Assembly (NCBI RefSeq): GCF_000276805.1
Contig: NZ_AKXQ01000013.1
Span: 1 to 64,000, forward strand
Direction: 5' to 3'
DNA from: Moritella dasanensis ArB 0140
GTDB lineage: Bacteria > Pseudomonadota > Gammaproteobacteria > Enterobacterales > Moritellaceae
Length of the DNA: 64,000 bases
Position numbers and translations under genes: made by a program. This document shows positions 45,281 to 54,886 of the stretch, piece by piece. The notes under the pieces are model-generated. The model saw only the letters and a program-made list of their open reading frames with translations, searched no databases and was not told the DNA's origin. The stretch's first letter is position 1. The number at the start of each line of letters is the position of its first letter.

Positions 45281-46313
45281 AAGCAAACAGAGCAAGGGCT
45301 GAAGTACCGTATAACGCCGTCTGAGCTTGTTCATAATCTGGCGTTTTAGCGGTAAAGGTTAGGCTTAGACCAACATGTCGGTTATACCATGTTGCGCCTA
45401 ATACTGCGCTTGATTGCCAGTTTTCAAGTGTCGACGGGTAATTTTCTGGATCGGGGATATTAGGCCGTTTACCTTCAATGGTTATGTCGTTAAATCGGTA
45501 ACGGCCTTCAACGCCGGTAAATACAAACCAAGCTGAACTTGACGCGCCAATCATGCCAGGGCGAAAGGGATGTTCGGTTGAAATACCTGCCGCGCCCATA
45601 TTAGCAGCAAGATCTGTACCCCAGCGAAACATCATGCCGGTTGCTACATCACTTCTAAATCCTCCCACATTAATTTCGGTAATATTAGATATTTCAAACT
45701 CGGTATTATTAAAAGAAGTATGAGCAGAGTCATCATTATCAAATAAGGCATTACGGCTAAAGTTAACGTGAGTGAGGTAGCCAATACTACCTACCACGTC
45801 ATCTTCTATTTGATATTCCCAGCCTTTTGGTTCATCAGACCCAGTCATTTTATGGACAATCTTTTGGGCTTGGTCTGCAAATGAACTTTCACCTGTGGCG
45901 CCAAGTGTGAGGTTAAATCGTTGTACTTGTTGTGGGTTAAGGCTAATGAAATTAAATTCACCATAGAAGTAACCAGCATAAGGCCGATCGTTAGCGACTG
46001 GTTCTGTCGACTCAATGTCTGAGGGGGTCCACATTTTATGACCCAGCGTGAACTCAAACTTATCTAGAGAAGGCTTCTCCCATATGGATAGACTCAAATA
46101 CGTCAGCATCGACGGTGTGCTTATTGCGCTGGAAGTATAAGAGATAAAAATACCGTTACTGTAGTCTTGGTCAACACCAAAAGTACCATCATTATCGAGG
46201 GCTAATGTAATGGTTGGCTGCTCAGACGCCACCACACTTGATGAGGTCGCAGCTATTAATGCACAGAGACAGAGTAACGGAAAGAGTAATGGGAAGAGAG
46301 TGCGTAACTTCAT
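45273..46313 (-). CDS. Lipid A deacylase LpxR family protein
   Basis: A 346-residue outer-membrane beta-barrel protein. A signal peptide (to about residue 30, ending VVAS) precedes the LpxR signature ALDNDGTFGVDQDYSNG with Asn-Asp, and NDRPYAGYFYGEFNF. KIVHKMTGSDEPKGWEYQI supplies the expected active-site histidine. LpxR removes the 3'-acyloxyacyl chain of lipid A in Salmonella. It ends in an aromatic residue pair region typical of barrels. It is divergent from the phosphatase gene. Confidence 0.87.
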   Translation of the reverse strand: MKLRTLFPLLFPLLCLCALIAATSSSVVASEQPTITLALDNDGTFGVDQDYSNGIFISYTSSAISTPSMLTYLSLSIWEKPSLDKFEFTLGHKMWTPSDIESTEPVANDRPYAGYFYGEFNFISLNPQQVQRFNLTLGATGESSFADQAQKIVHKMTGSDEPKGWEYQIEDDVVGSIGYLTHVNFSRNALFDNDDSAHTSFNNTEFEISNITEINVGGFRSDVATGMMFRWGTDLAANMGAAGISTEHPFRPGMIGASSSAWFVFTGVEGRYRFNDITIEGKRPNIPDPENYPSTLENWQSSAVLGATWYNRHVGLSLTFTAKTPDYEQAQTALYGTSALALFAFL

Positions 46314-46429
46314 TTTATCACCATCATTAATAACGTACTCTTAACCATAGCAGCGTATATGCCAACGTGAGGGATATAACCATGGCTCAGCGTTGATTGT
46401 GTGTGGCATTCAATAAAAATTTATAAAAA

Positions 46430-46447
46430 CTGTCACATTTCTGAAAT
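46430..46447 (+). promoter_or_regulatory. Pho box upstream of the PhoX-type phosphatase gene
   Basis: CTGTCACATTTCTGAAAT fits the PhoB consensus of two 7-base repeats (CTGTCAT) separated by four A/T bases; the first repeat has one mismatch and the second three. It lies 64-81 bases before the ATG. No clear -10 element was found in the next 20 bases. Confidence 0.6.
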
Positions 46448-46511
46448 AGAATATACACACTAGGTTGTTATTTTATAGCGGTCTTAAATTATAACCTAAG
46501 TAGATAAAAGC

Positions 46512-48554
46512 ATGAGCAAAGATACATTTGACCCAACGAAATATAATAACAGTAACAACGAACCCTTCGCAGCGGTAATGGAGAGAGAATTATCTCGCCG
46601 TAGTATATTAAGAGCCGGAATGGGGATGGCTGCTGTTGGCATGTTAAGCGGTGTGGGTCTGGCAGGTTGTTCGAGTTCAGCAACGAGCTCAATGACTCAC
46701 TCTGCGGGTTCAACAGGCGCTAAAGTTAAATTAGGTTTCGATTCTATTGCTGGCGCCAAGTTAGATGCTGTTGTTGTACCGAAAGGTTACAGTGCACAAG
46801 TGCTGGCTCCTTGGGGAACACCATTGAACGATCTTGCGCAAGAATGGCGCACAGATGGTGCTAACACCGCGCTTGATCAAGCGAATTCACTCGGTATGCA
46901 TCATGACGGCATGCACTACTTCCCGTTAAATGGTAGTTCTACCGATGGCTTATTATGTATTAATCACGAATACATAGACCAAAAAGCGTTACACCCAACA
47001 GGTCCTACTAAAGACAGTAATAGCCTACGTACAATCCTTGATGAAGTACGTAAAGAAATTAATGCGCATGGTGTTACTGTGGTAAGGGTTCAGCAAACCA
47101 ATGGTATGTGGGATGTGGTTAAAAATGATAGTCATAATCGCCGCTTTACTGGTGCTACGACTATGAATATTAGTGGCCCTGTTGCTAATAAAGCGCTACT
47201 TGAAACGCCTTTCTCTCCCGCTGGCGATAAAGTCAGAGGCACGTTAAATAACTGTGGTAATGGCTACACACCATGGGGTACTTACTTGACCTGCGAAGAA
47301 AACTGGCCTGGATATTTTGTTAATACCGGCACGCAGACCGCAGATCAATCACGTATCGGTATTGATGCTAATAACACGCGTTATGGTTGGGATGATTTAG
47401 CCGGAAATGCAGCTGAGATTGATGATGAATTTAAGCGTTTCGATATCACTGAAATGGGCAAAGATGCCACTGAAGATTACCGTAATGAAGCCAATGGCCA
47501 CGGTTATATCGTTGAAATTAATCCGTATGATAATAGCACTAGCGCGGTAAAACGTACTGCACTGGGTCGCTTCCGTCATGAAGGTTGTGTGTTTGGCCAA
47601 GTTGTTGAAGGCAAGCCTATCGTATTTTATTCTGGTCACGATTCGCGCTTCGAATATATTTATAAATTTGTATCTGATGTTAACTGGCATGCTGCTGACG
47701 CAGGGCGTGATGATCGCTTAGCGGTTGGTGCTAAATACATGGATCAAGGTACGTTGTTCGTCGCTAGATTCGATGATAATGGCGTTGGTGTATGGCTGCC
47801 ATTAACAATGGACAGTACGACGACTCAAGGTGGCACACTTGCTGATACCTTCTCAAGTTTGGCGGGTATTATTCTTAATACCGCAGGCGCAGCAGATTTA
47901 GTCGGTGCAACGCCAATGGATCGTCCAGAATGGGCAGCGGTAGATCCAGTGAATGGTGCGGTTTACATGACCTTAACTAATAACACTAAGCGTACTACAG
48001 AAACTAACGCTGCTAACCCAAGATTGAATAACAGCACGGGTCATATTATCCGTTGGCAAGAAGGCGATAATGCTACGCAATTTAGCTGGGATATCTTCGT
48101 GTTTGGTGCTGCTGAAGATGCATCTCCAGAAGTGAATATTTCAGGATTGGCTGAACTAAACCAATTCGCCAGCCCTGATGGTTTAGCGTTCGATGCTCGT
48201 GGCATTATGTGGATGCAAACCGATAACGGCGCACCTGAATTAACGGAATATACCAATGATCAGATGTTGGCTGTGGTGCCTAGTCAGTTAACGACTGATT
48301 CCGGCGAACTCGATACCATCAACAGCAGCAATCAAACAGAATTAAAACGTTTCTTCGTTGGCCCTAATGGTGCTGAAGTCACGGGATTAGCCTTTAGTCC
48401 TGCGCAGACGGATCTGTTCTTGAATGTTCAGCATCCAGCTAACTGGCCGTATAGCAATGATGCGACGATGGCGACTCCGAGTCATAAAGCGGTTAGACCG
48501 CGCGCGGCAACGGTGATTATTCGTAAAAATGATGGCGGTGAAGTTGGGATTTAA
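46512..48554 (+). CDS. PhoX-type phosphatase (DUF839 family)
   Basis: A 680-residue protein of the PhoX/DUF839 family, calcium- and iron-dependent alkaline phosphatases. A Tat motif (SRRSILRAG, about residues 28-36) is followed by a hydrophobic segment and a lipobox-like LAGC (about 53-56), so it may be a Tat-exported lipoprotein. Conserved blocks include HHDGMHYFPLNG, CINHEYID, GYTPWGTYLTCEENWPGYF and GRFRHEGCVF. A Pho box upstream supports induction under phosphate starvation. It lacks a strong ribosome binding site. Confidence 0.87.
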   Translation: MSKDTFDPTKYNNSNNEPFAAVMERELSRRSILRAGMGMAAVGMLSGVGLAGCSSSATSSMTHSAGSTGAKVKLGFDSIAGAKLDAVVVPKGYSAQVLAPWGTPLNDLAQEWRTDGANTALDQANSLGMHHDGMHYFPLNGSSTDGLLCINHEYIDQKALHPTGPTKDSNSLRTILDEVRKEINAHGVTVVRVQQTNGMWDVVKNDSHNRRFTGATTMNISGPVANKALLETPFSPAGDKVRGTLNNCGNGYTPWGTYLTCEENWPGYFVNTGTQTADQSRIGIDANNTRYGWDDLAGNAAEIDDEFKRFDITEMGKDATEDYRNEANGHGYIVEINPYDNSTSAVKRTALGRFRHEGCVFGQVVEGKPIVFYSGHDSRFEYIYKFVSDVNWHAADAGRDDRLAVGAKYMDQGTLFVARFDDNGVGVWLPLTMDSTTTQGGTLADTFSSLAGIILNTAGAADLVGATPMDRPEWAAVDPVNGAVYMTLTNNTKRTTETNAANPRLNNSTGHIIRWQEGDNATQFSWDIFVFGAAEDASPEVNISGLAELNQFASPDGLAFDARGIMWMQTDNGAPELTEYTNDQMLAVVPSQLTTDSGELDTINSSNQTELKRFFVGPNGAEVTGLAFSPAQTDLFLNVQHPANWPYSNDATMATPSHKAVRPRAATVIIRKNDGGEVGI

Positions 48555-48585
48555 TTAACGGGCTACTTCAAAGTACACTTTGCAT

Positions 48586-48610
48586 AACCAGCCTTCGGGC
48601 TGGTTTTATT
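48586..48610 (+). terminator. Terminator after the PhoX-type gene
   Basis: An 8-bp stem AACCAGCC/GGCTGGTT capped by a UUCG tetraloop and followed by a short T-rich stretch. Confidence 0.85.
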
Positions 48611-48676
48611 GTTTATAGCGCCTGATTTACGGTAGGATAGCGCTATAAAAATTGACAGTCTAACCGCGGGCAGAAC

Positions 48677-49018
48677 ATGACTAAAACAGAAAAGAAGATT
48701 GATAATAATTTATGTAAAATCCTTACCGATGTTTGTGAAACGGCAAAGGACGACATTCAGGGTTTTCAATGGTTAACACATCAGGTTAATTACGCTAATT
48801 TCCCGGCATCATTAAAGCTGACATGCGTGTTTGATAGCAATGCTGATATTGCCCAATTGACAGCTTCGAAGCAAGATTTGCGTTTGCAGGGGCTGTTAAC
48901 GCAGGCACTTATGTCGATGGATGTGAAACTAAAAAATCCCAATAAACAGATCAAATTTGATAGTGAAGAAAACTGTGCTCGTGATAATGGCGGCAACTGG
49001 ACTAAACGTTTAGCTTAG
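48677..49018 (+). CDS. Conserved hypothetical protein
   Basis: A 113-residue cytoplasmic protein with no signal peptide or membrane segment. It resembles a small family in Shewanella and Vibrio that I recall being loosely labelled Fis-family regulator. I see no helix-turn-helix here, so that label should not be trusted. The central GFQWLTHQVNYANFPASLKL block and the end SEENCARDNGGNWTKRL are likely conserved. Its last 17 bases overlap the end of the convergent exporter gene. Confidence 0.75.
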   Translation: MTKTEKKIDNNLCKILTDVCETAKDDIQGFQWLTHQVNYANFPASLKLTCVFDSNADIAQLTASKQDLRLQGLLTQALMSMDVKLKNPNKQIKFDSEENCARDNGGNWTKRLA

Positions 49019-50159
49019 TGGCCGTTTTATGCACTGCTCGGTTAAGCTGAACAGTGCAGATTAAGATGATGACAGCCGCGAGGACCAGTACTAAGCCTAG
49101 GTTGTTTAATATTCCTGTGACCGCCAATCCCGCCCCTAAAAGTAAATAATACAACAAGCCAAATACTGCGCCTGCAGATCCAGCGACATCTTTATATTTT
49201 GCTAAGGCATGCGCAAGAATATTCGGAATGGCAATACCATAACTCATTACCACAATTAGCATCGGTGCTAACAACCAAACGCTGTCTTGCAGTGTATAAA
49301 CTCCGATACTGCCACAAAATACTAAAGCACAGGCTAAACCTAGTAATGACTGTGATGTGTATTTCACTTGCAGCAAACGTTTGTTAAGCAAACTGCCGAG
49401 TAAACTACCACAGGCTAATGCGATGCCGGTGTAACCAAATTCAATCGAGCTAAAATCGAGTTTGCTAAAGATAAATGGCGCGAGTGAGTAATAGCTAAAT
49501 AACACTAGGTTAAACAGGGCGACCAAAATAGAATTGTAACGAATGTCACTGTCTTTCAGCATACGCATGAGTAAAGTCATGAGATTCACTTTAACTATCT
49601 TGTCAGGGCGCGTTTCAGGCAACGCTTTAAGTGTCACTAAGAGTAATAATATAGCCAGTATAAGTAACACTGAAAACACCCCTATATGACCAGCGTACTC
49701 AACGATAAAGCCACCCGATATTAAACCGATGACGGGACTCAGTGAGATCCCCATACCCATTAGCGTAAACACTTTAACTAAATCATGACCGTTATAGCTG
49801 TCTCGTAGCATGGTTTGAGTTACGACAGAACCAACTGCAGCGCCAAATGCAGATGTAAATCGAGCCATCATCACCATATTGAAATCCGTAGCCATTAACG
49901 CCAATATAGACCCTAAGCCGTACGTGCATAAACCAATTAACATCGCTGGTCGACGGCCAATCAGATCGGCGATGCGTCCCCAAAAGATGACACCCAATGC
50001 AAATGCGCTAAAGTAGATAGATAAGGTTTGCGTCGCGGTATGAATACTGACATCAAAACTGTTTGCAAGGTGTGGCAATACCGGACTGTAGATGGTTTCG
50101 ACAATTTGTGGAAACATCATTAAAGCCAATATAAGGCCGATGTGTGGTTTTTTGTTCAT
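49002..50159 (-). CDS. Bcr/CflA family drug-type MFS exporter
   Basis: A 385-residue inner-membrane transporter with about 12 helices. The start is the ATG at 50159 (MNKKPHIGLILALMMFPQI) with GAGAG upstream; the open frame further upstream would cover the divergent regulator's control region. The MFS motif A loop FWGRIADLIGRRPAML lies near residue 70. Substrates of this family include bicyclomycin, cysteine and chloramphenicol; the actual substrate is unknown. It is divergent from an AraC regulator, its probable controller. Confidence 0.9.
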   Translation of the reverse strand: MNKKPHIGLILALMMFPQIVETIYSPVLPHLANSFDVSIHTATQTLSIYFSAFALGVIFWGRIADLIGRRPAMLIGLCTYGLGSILALMATDFNMVMMARFTSAFGAAVGSVVTQTMLRDSYNGHDLVKVFTLMGMGISLSPVIGLISGGFIVEYAGHIGVFSVLLILAILLLLVTLKALPETRPDKIVKVNLMTLLMRMLKDSDIRYNSILVALFNLVLFSYYSLAPFIFSKLDFSSIEFGYTGIALACGSLLGSLLNKRLLQVKYTSQSLLGLACALVFCGSIGVYTLQDSVWLLAPMLIVVMSYGIAIPNILAHALAKYKDVAGSAGAVFGLLYYLLLGAGLAVTGILNNLGLVLVLAAVIILICTVQLNRAVHKTATKLNV

Positions 50160-50257
50160 GCCATGTTCTCTCTGTATTATTAATATGTCGGCATTATAGT
50201 TATGATGGGGCATTCGTATTACAAACATTAGAACAGTTAATATCAAAAAGAGGACAA

Positions 50258-51052
50258 ATGGCGGCTATTGCAGAAGGGCAGCAATTTAATGTCGATAGCT
50301 TATCCAATCAAGTGATAGGTATCGCGACCGAGGTTGGTCAGCATGACTCTGGTATGCACAAGCATAATAAAGGCCAGTTATTATATGCCCCCGCAGGTTG
50401 TATCAGTATTACTCTCGATGGCATGCAATCGGTATTACCACCGACACGTGCAGCTTGGATCCCCGCTGGGATGATGCACTGCGCACGTATGCGTAATGTG
50501 GTGTCGTATCGTTCGTTATATTTCAGTGCCGATCTGGCTGCGTTATTACCGACGACTATGTGCATTGTCGAAGTGAATATCTTATTACAAGCACTGATTG
50601 AACGTATGGCATTTTGGCCGTGGGATAAAGCGGAACTAGAACAAGCTAATACCCTGGCATTATTTTGTGACGAACTGGCTGTGGCACCGGTGCAACAATT
50701 GCACCTACCATTACCAAAGGATCTGAGGCTACAAACATGGTTAATGGCGCTAATGGTAAATGACTTGCCTCCGCAACCATTAAACCAATTACAAACTGAA
50801 ATTGGCGCTAGCGGTAAAACCATCAGTCGCATTTTCTCTCGGGAAACCGGTATGCCTTATCAAGCGTGGCGGCAGCAATGGCGGTTGCTCAATGCCATCG
50901 AGCGTTTAGCGGAAGGTCAGCGTATTTCGATGGTAGCATTCGATTTAGACTTTACCAGTGACAGTGCGTTTATTAGTTTTTTTCGTCAGCATACAGGGTC
51001 GACACCAGCGAAATACTTAAGTGATAAAACGAGGCGTTATGATGAAATGTGA
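50258..51052 (+). CDS. AraC family transcriptional regulator
   Basis: A 264-residue regulator. The start is the ATG at 50258 (MAAIAEGQQFNV) with AGAGGA just upstream. Residues about 25-90 form a cupin-like sensor domain (HKHNKGQLLYAPAG), and the C-terminal 100 residues contain two helix-turn-helix motifs, ending VAFDLDFTSDSAFISFFRQHTGSTPAKYL. It is divergent from the Bcr/CflA gene, with 98 bases between the two chosen starts, the usual arrangement for local control of an exporter. It overlaps the start of the rof-like gene. Confidence 0.9.
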   Translation: MAAIAEGQQFNVDSLSNQVIGIATEVGQHDSGMHKHNKGQLLYAPAGCISITLDGMQSVLPPTRAAWIPAGMMHCARMRNVVSYRSLYFSADLAALLPTTMCIVEVNILLQALIERMAFWPWDKAELEQANTLALFCDELAVAPVQQLHLPLPKDLRLQTWLMALMVNDLPPQPLNQLQTEIGASGKTISRIFSRETGMPYQAWRQQWRLLNAIERLAEGQRISMVAFDLDFTSDSAFISFFRQHTGSTPAKYLSDKTRRYDEM

Positions 51053-51284
51053 GCAATATGATTATATCGAAATAGCATGCATGTATCGGTATCTTATTAA
51101 ATTAACCCTAAGAACGGGTGCTGAAATTGTTGGTACTGGCATTGATACACAGCGTAATGAGGGTAGGGAAGAATGCATTAAAATGGATATTGAGGGAAAG
51201 AGTGAATTGATTGTGCTCGATAGTATTTTAACGCTAGAGGTGAAAACAGATAACCCACACTTTCAGAGCGTCACGTTTGATTAA
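51039..51284 (+). CDS. rof: Rho-binding antiterminator (Rof/YaeO family)
   Basis: An 81-residue protein. The motif CEQYDYIEIACMYRYLIKL, followed by LRTGAEIVGTGIDT and ending in a hydrophobic strand, matches E. coli Rof, which binds Rho and reduces termination. The start is at 51039 or 51042 (tandem ATG codons) with GAGG before them, inside the end of the AraC gene, a 14-base overlap indicating translational coupling. Confidence 0.83.
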   Translation: MMKCEQYDYIEIACMYRYLIKLTLRTGAEIVGTGIDTQRNEGREECIKMDIEGKSELIVLDSILTLEVKTDNPHFQSVTFD

Positions 51285-51290
51285 ACTCGT

Positions 51291-51326
51291 TTTAAAAAAG
51301 CCTTGTTTGCGATAACAAACAAGGCT
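51291..51326 (-). terminator. Terminator of the chemoreceptor gene
   Basis: AGCCTTGTTTG and CAAACAAGGCT form a perfect 11-bp stem. The run of six A on the plus strand reads as a U tract on the minus strand, so it ends the minus-strand transcript 59 bases after the chemoreceptor stop. Confidence 0.85.
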
Positions 51327-51384
51327 GGTGTTCAGGTCATGTTAGTGACTCGTCATGTTGTGAGTATTACAGTGACGAATGCAG

Positions 51385-53367
51385 TTATAAATTAAACTTA
51401 CCCACAACATCTTTTAACTCGGTATTCATTACCCCAAGTTCTTTTGTTGTCGTTGCTGTATGTTCAGCATTACTTGAGAGTTCGCTAACGATGAGTTTTA
51501 TCTCACTCATGTTACGCGTGACTTCATTACTCACTGTACTCTGTTCTTCTGCAGCTGAAGCTATTTGGATCGTTAGCTCGCTGATAGTGGCAATCGCTAC
51601 TTCCATACTATCAAGATCTTGATTTACCTCTTGAGTATCTGTGGCCGTTGTTACACAACGTTCTTTGGTTTTATCCATCGCGGTCACCACGGCATTTACA
51701 CCGGAATTAAGCTTTGCTAACATCGCATTAATTTCTGAAGTACTGTTTTGCGTACGCGCTGCTAATGCTCTCACTTCATCTGCAACCACGGCAAACCCAC
51801 GACCTTGTTCGCCAGCACGTGCAGCTTCAATGGCGGCATTTAGCGCCAGTAAGTTAGTTTGTTCGGCAATATCACCGATCACGGTTAATACCTTACTTAT
51901 TTGTTGGGTATGCTGGGCCATGCTCTCAATATTGACTACAGTGTCTTCAACATCATCCAATAATGTTTGAACATTGTTTGATGCACGTATCACCGTTAGT
52001 TTTGATTGTGAAACTGCATCGTGCATTTGCTGAGTAGAAGCGGCAGCATCAGCGGCATTGGTTGCTACAATCGTTGCTGTGGTACTCATTTCTTCCATCG
52101 CTGTTACTGCTTGTTCTGTTTCTTGTGCGTGGCTAATGACAATGTTATTGGTGATGTGAGTTTGTTCTTCTACTTGGGCGAGTGATCCCGATATTTTTAT
52201 AGATGAATCATTCACCGATAACATTAAGGTATGTAAATAATTGATAAAGTTATTCACTGAATGACCAATATCACCGACTTCATCGTTTGCCTTAATCTCT
52301 ACACGTGTAGTTAGATCAGCATTACCTTGTGAAAGTAAGTCGATGTTTTCACGTAATACGATAAGGCGTTGTGATAAACGCTTAAATGTAATGTAACAAA
52401 AACAAATGATCGCTAACATAAGTGGCAGTTGGATCGCCGCTATAATCGATAAAATAACCGACTCATTCTCATGTAAAGAACTCACTGGCACGGCTAACGC
52501 GATTGACCATGGCGTATCTGTTAATTGTTGGAAATACAATGCGTATTCTTCACCATTATCTGCAGCATAACTAATATAGTGACTGTTATTTTGATTGTTT
52601 AAATTGTTATTTACGGCATTAATAAACGCTGAGCGCGATGCCAGTGAAGCGGTTGTTTTTAATAATAACTCGCCTGACGTTGCCGCTGTATTATTCAGGA
52701 TCTTGCCATCTTGTTCGACCACTAGAATATAACCGCCAAACTCTTGTTCTAAGTCTGTAGCAAGTTGATTAAAGAAACCGAGTGTGACGTCAATCGTTGC
52801 TGCACCATATAAACGCCCGTCTTTATAGATACCCATACTACAGTTAGTACGCGCTTCGGGACTTGCTGAATCTTTATAGGCTGGCGCCCAGGCACAGGTG
52901 CCTTTAGGTGCATTTTGTCCCGCTTTATGCCAAGACTGCTCAAAATAATTAGGTGATGCAGCGGTATTCCAATAATCACTGCGGATCAGTTGATTGCTAT
53001 TGTCACGGTGAACAAATGAACTAAATTTACGTGTGCCTTCTTGGCGTTGCTCTGGCAATGGCCAAATACCGCCACCAAAGACGTTACTGTCGCCATACTG
53101 ATCGACTAACGCTGGTAACAAAGCATCAATTTGCTCACTGGATAGTTCAGGAATAACTTGGGTAATATTTTTCTGTTGAGCTTCGACTTTATTGAGCTTT
53201 GCGAATACGTTTTCAGATACTTTTTGCAATGATGTGTGGATGATGTTTTCTGAAGATTTAAGTAACTCTGGCGAGACAAACATTTTAATACCAATGGTTG
53301 TTAACACCATTATTGCGAGCATAAATGCAATGAAATAGGAAGAGTAAATATTTTTAATTGATTTCAT
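51385..53367 (-). CDS. Methyl-accepting chemotaxis protein
   Basis: A 660-residue chemoreceptor. An N-terminal membrane helix (about 10-30) is followed by a periplasmic region to about residue 300 of the double-Cache type (VFGGGIWPLPEQRQEG, YFEQSWHKAGQ, AATIDVTLGFFNQLATDLE), a second helix (about 306-328), a HAMP domain and a long coiled coil. The signalling tip is IGDIAEQTNLLALNAAIEAARAGEQGRGFAVVADEVR. There is no C-terminal CheR-tether pentapeptide. The ligand is probably an amino acid or organic acid by family habit. A sigma-28 promoter lies upstream. Confidence 0.94.
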   Translation of the reverse strand: MKSIKNIYSSYFIAFMLAIMVLTTIGIKMFVSPELLKSSENIIHTSLQKVSENVFAKLNKVEAQQKNITQVIPELSSEQIDALLPALVDQYGDSNVFGGGIWPLPEQRQEGTRKFSSFVHRDNSNQLIRSDYWNTAASPNYFEQSWHKAGQNAPKGTCAWAPAYKDSASPEARTNCSMGIYKDGRLYGAATIDVTLGFFNQLATDLEQEFGGYILVVEQDGKILNNTAATSGELLLKTTASLASRSAFINAVNNNLNNQNNSHYISYAADNGEEYALYFQQLTDTPWSIALAVPVSSLHENESVILSIIAAIQLPLMLAIICFCYITFKRLSQRLIVLRENIDLLSQGNADLTTRVEIKANDEVGDIGHSVNNFINYLHTLMLSVNDSSIKISGSLAQVEEQTHITNNIVISHAQETEQAVTAMEEMSTTATIVATNAADAAASTQQMHDAVSQSKLTVIRASNNVQTLLDDVEDTVVNIESMAQHTQQISKVLTVIGDIAEQTNLLALNAAIEAARAGEQGRGFAVVADEVRALAARTQNSTSEINAMLAKLNSGVNAVVTAMDKTKERCVTTATDTQEVNQDLDSMEVAIATISELTIQIASAAEEQSTVSNEVTRNMSEIKLIVSELSSNAEHTATTTKELGVMNTELKDVVGKFNL

Positions 53368-53410
53368 GTTTAGACTGCCTTGTAGTAATCATGATAGTAA
53401 GCTAACTAGT

Positions 53411-53437
53411 CTATCGGCAGATTAGAATAAGACGTGA
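53411..53437 (-). promoter_or_regulatory. Sigma-28 (FliA) promoter of the chemoreceptor gene
   Basis: On the minus strand TCACGTCT, eleven bases, then GCCGATAG fits TAAAGTTT-N11-GCCGATAA: 5 of 8 at -35 and 7 of 8 at -10. It lies 43 bases upstream of the ATG. Confidence 0.75.
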
Positions 53438-53563
53438 GGTATTTTTATCTATTAGTCTAATGAATTATTATTTTATGGGTAAGGCTTATATGTATTAACT
53501 ATTATAATATTCATGCGATTTTTACCTTGCCTAGCGCTTACCACCTCTAAGTAAGATTACTTA

Positions 53564-54886
53564 TTAATCAATCGTAGACTGAACTTCACCATCGGTAAAG
53601 CGGGTCACTAGCTTGTCGCCTGATTTTAGTTTCGCTACCGAGGTAATGACTTGTTGTTTGTCATTTTGGGTAATGGAATAACCGCGGGTTAATGTCGCTA
53701 ATGGACTGACGGTTTGCAGCTGCTGTACCAGATTTTGTAATTGATTCTGTTCTTGTTGTAAGCGGCGCTGCATGGCGCTGTGTAAACGGCTTTGCAAGTT
53801 GGCTTGTTGCTGCTGCATCGCGGTCAGCTTGTGCACGGGAGAGTGCGATTGTAAACGTCCTGTTAGCTGAGTTAAATGTAACTTCTGTTGACCGATATGG
53901 CGATTAACAGCTTGGTTTAAGCGTAAGTTAAGCTCATCAAGCTTTTGACTCTGTTGCTGTAGTTTATGCTGTGGGTGTTGGCTCATCAGCGATTGTTGTA
54001 AGTAACGCTGTTGATGTTGTTTTCTTGCTAACTGGTTTTGTATGGCTTTGTTTAAACGGTTGCTCAGATTCGTAACTTGTTGCTGTAGGTGCGCTTGGTC
54101 TTGGCTGACTAATTCAGCGGCTGCAGAAGGTGTTGGTGCGCGCATATCAGCGACGAAATCGGCGATAGTGACGTCGATCTCGTGGCCAACGGCGCTGATA
54201 ATCGGCAGTTGGCTGTTAAAAATAGCGTGTGCAACGGATGCTTCATTAAAACACCATAAATCTTCCAGCGAACCACCGCCACGGCCGACAATTAACAAGT
54301 CGACCTCGTTACGTTGATTAGCAATATTAATGGCGTTAACAATGGCCGGGGCAGCCTGTGCACCTTGCACGAGTGTTGGGTAGATAATCACGGGTAAATT
54401 AGGACTACGACGTTCAAGTACGGTCAAGATATCGTGTACAGCTGCACCGGTTGCTGAGGTGATAACACCCACTTTTTTCGCATGCAGGGGGAGGGACTTT
54501 TTATGCGCTTGAGCAAAATAACCTTGTGCGTCTAACGAAGCTTTTAGTTGTTCATATTGCTGTTGCAATAAGCCATCACCGGCAGGGCTTAATGATTCAA
54601 TGACTAATTGATATTCACCGCGAGGTTCATACATGGTCACGCGTACTTTGGCTAATACCTGCTGGCCGTTGGCTGGGCGAAATGTTACCCGACGGTTGTT
54701 GCCTTTGAACATCGCGCAGCGTACTTGTGAGCGACTGTCTTTGAGGGATAAATACCAATGCCCCGATGCGGGCGCAACAAAATTGGAAATTTCACCGGTT
54801 AACCACAGCGTACCCATTTCTGATTCGATCAATTGCCTAACGCTAGCATTTAAATGAGTCACGGTATAAATATTTGGATTGGTCAA
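53564..54886 (-). CDS. xseA: Exodeoxyribonuclease VII large subunit XseA
   Basis: A 440-residue nuclease subunit. An OB-fold N terminus (about 5-95, [24 protein letters not shown]) is followed by the catalytic core with [65 protein letters not shown] Gln-rich coiled coil (about 265-385) and a C-terminal beta-strand tail ([13 protein letters not shown]) complete it. It is divergent from guaB, the E. coli arrangement. The small subunit gene is not in the window. Confidence 0.95.
   Translation of the reverse strand: MTNPNIYTVTHLNASVRQLIESEMGTLWLTGEISNFVAPASGHWYLSLKDSRSQVRCAMFKGNNRRVTFRPANGQQVLAKVRVTMYEPRGEYQLVIESLSPAGDGLLQQQYEQLKASLDAQGYFAQAHKKSLPLHAKKVGVITSATGAAVHDILTVLERRSPNLPVIIYPTLVQGAQAAPAIVNAINIANQRNEVDLLIVGRGGGSLEDLWCFNEASVAHAIFNSQLPIISAVGHEIDVTIADFVADMRAPTPSAAAELVSQDQAHLQQQVTNLSNRLNKAIQNQLARKQHQQRYLQQSLMSQHPQHKLQQQSQKLDELNLRLNQAVNRHIGQQKLHLTQLTGRLQSHSPVHKLTAMQQQQANLQSRLHSAMQRRLQQEQNQLQNLVQQLQTVSPLATLTRGYSITQNDKQQVITSVAKLKSGDKLVTRFTDGEVQSTID

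Noticed and set aside
46430-46463. Complete PhoB-dependent promoter with -10
   Set aside because: The Pho box is good, but no convincing -10 hexamer stands at the expected distance, so only the box is annotated.
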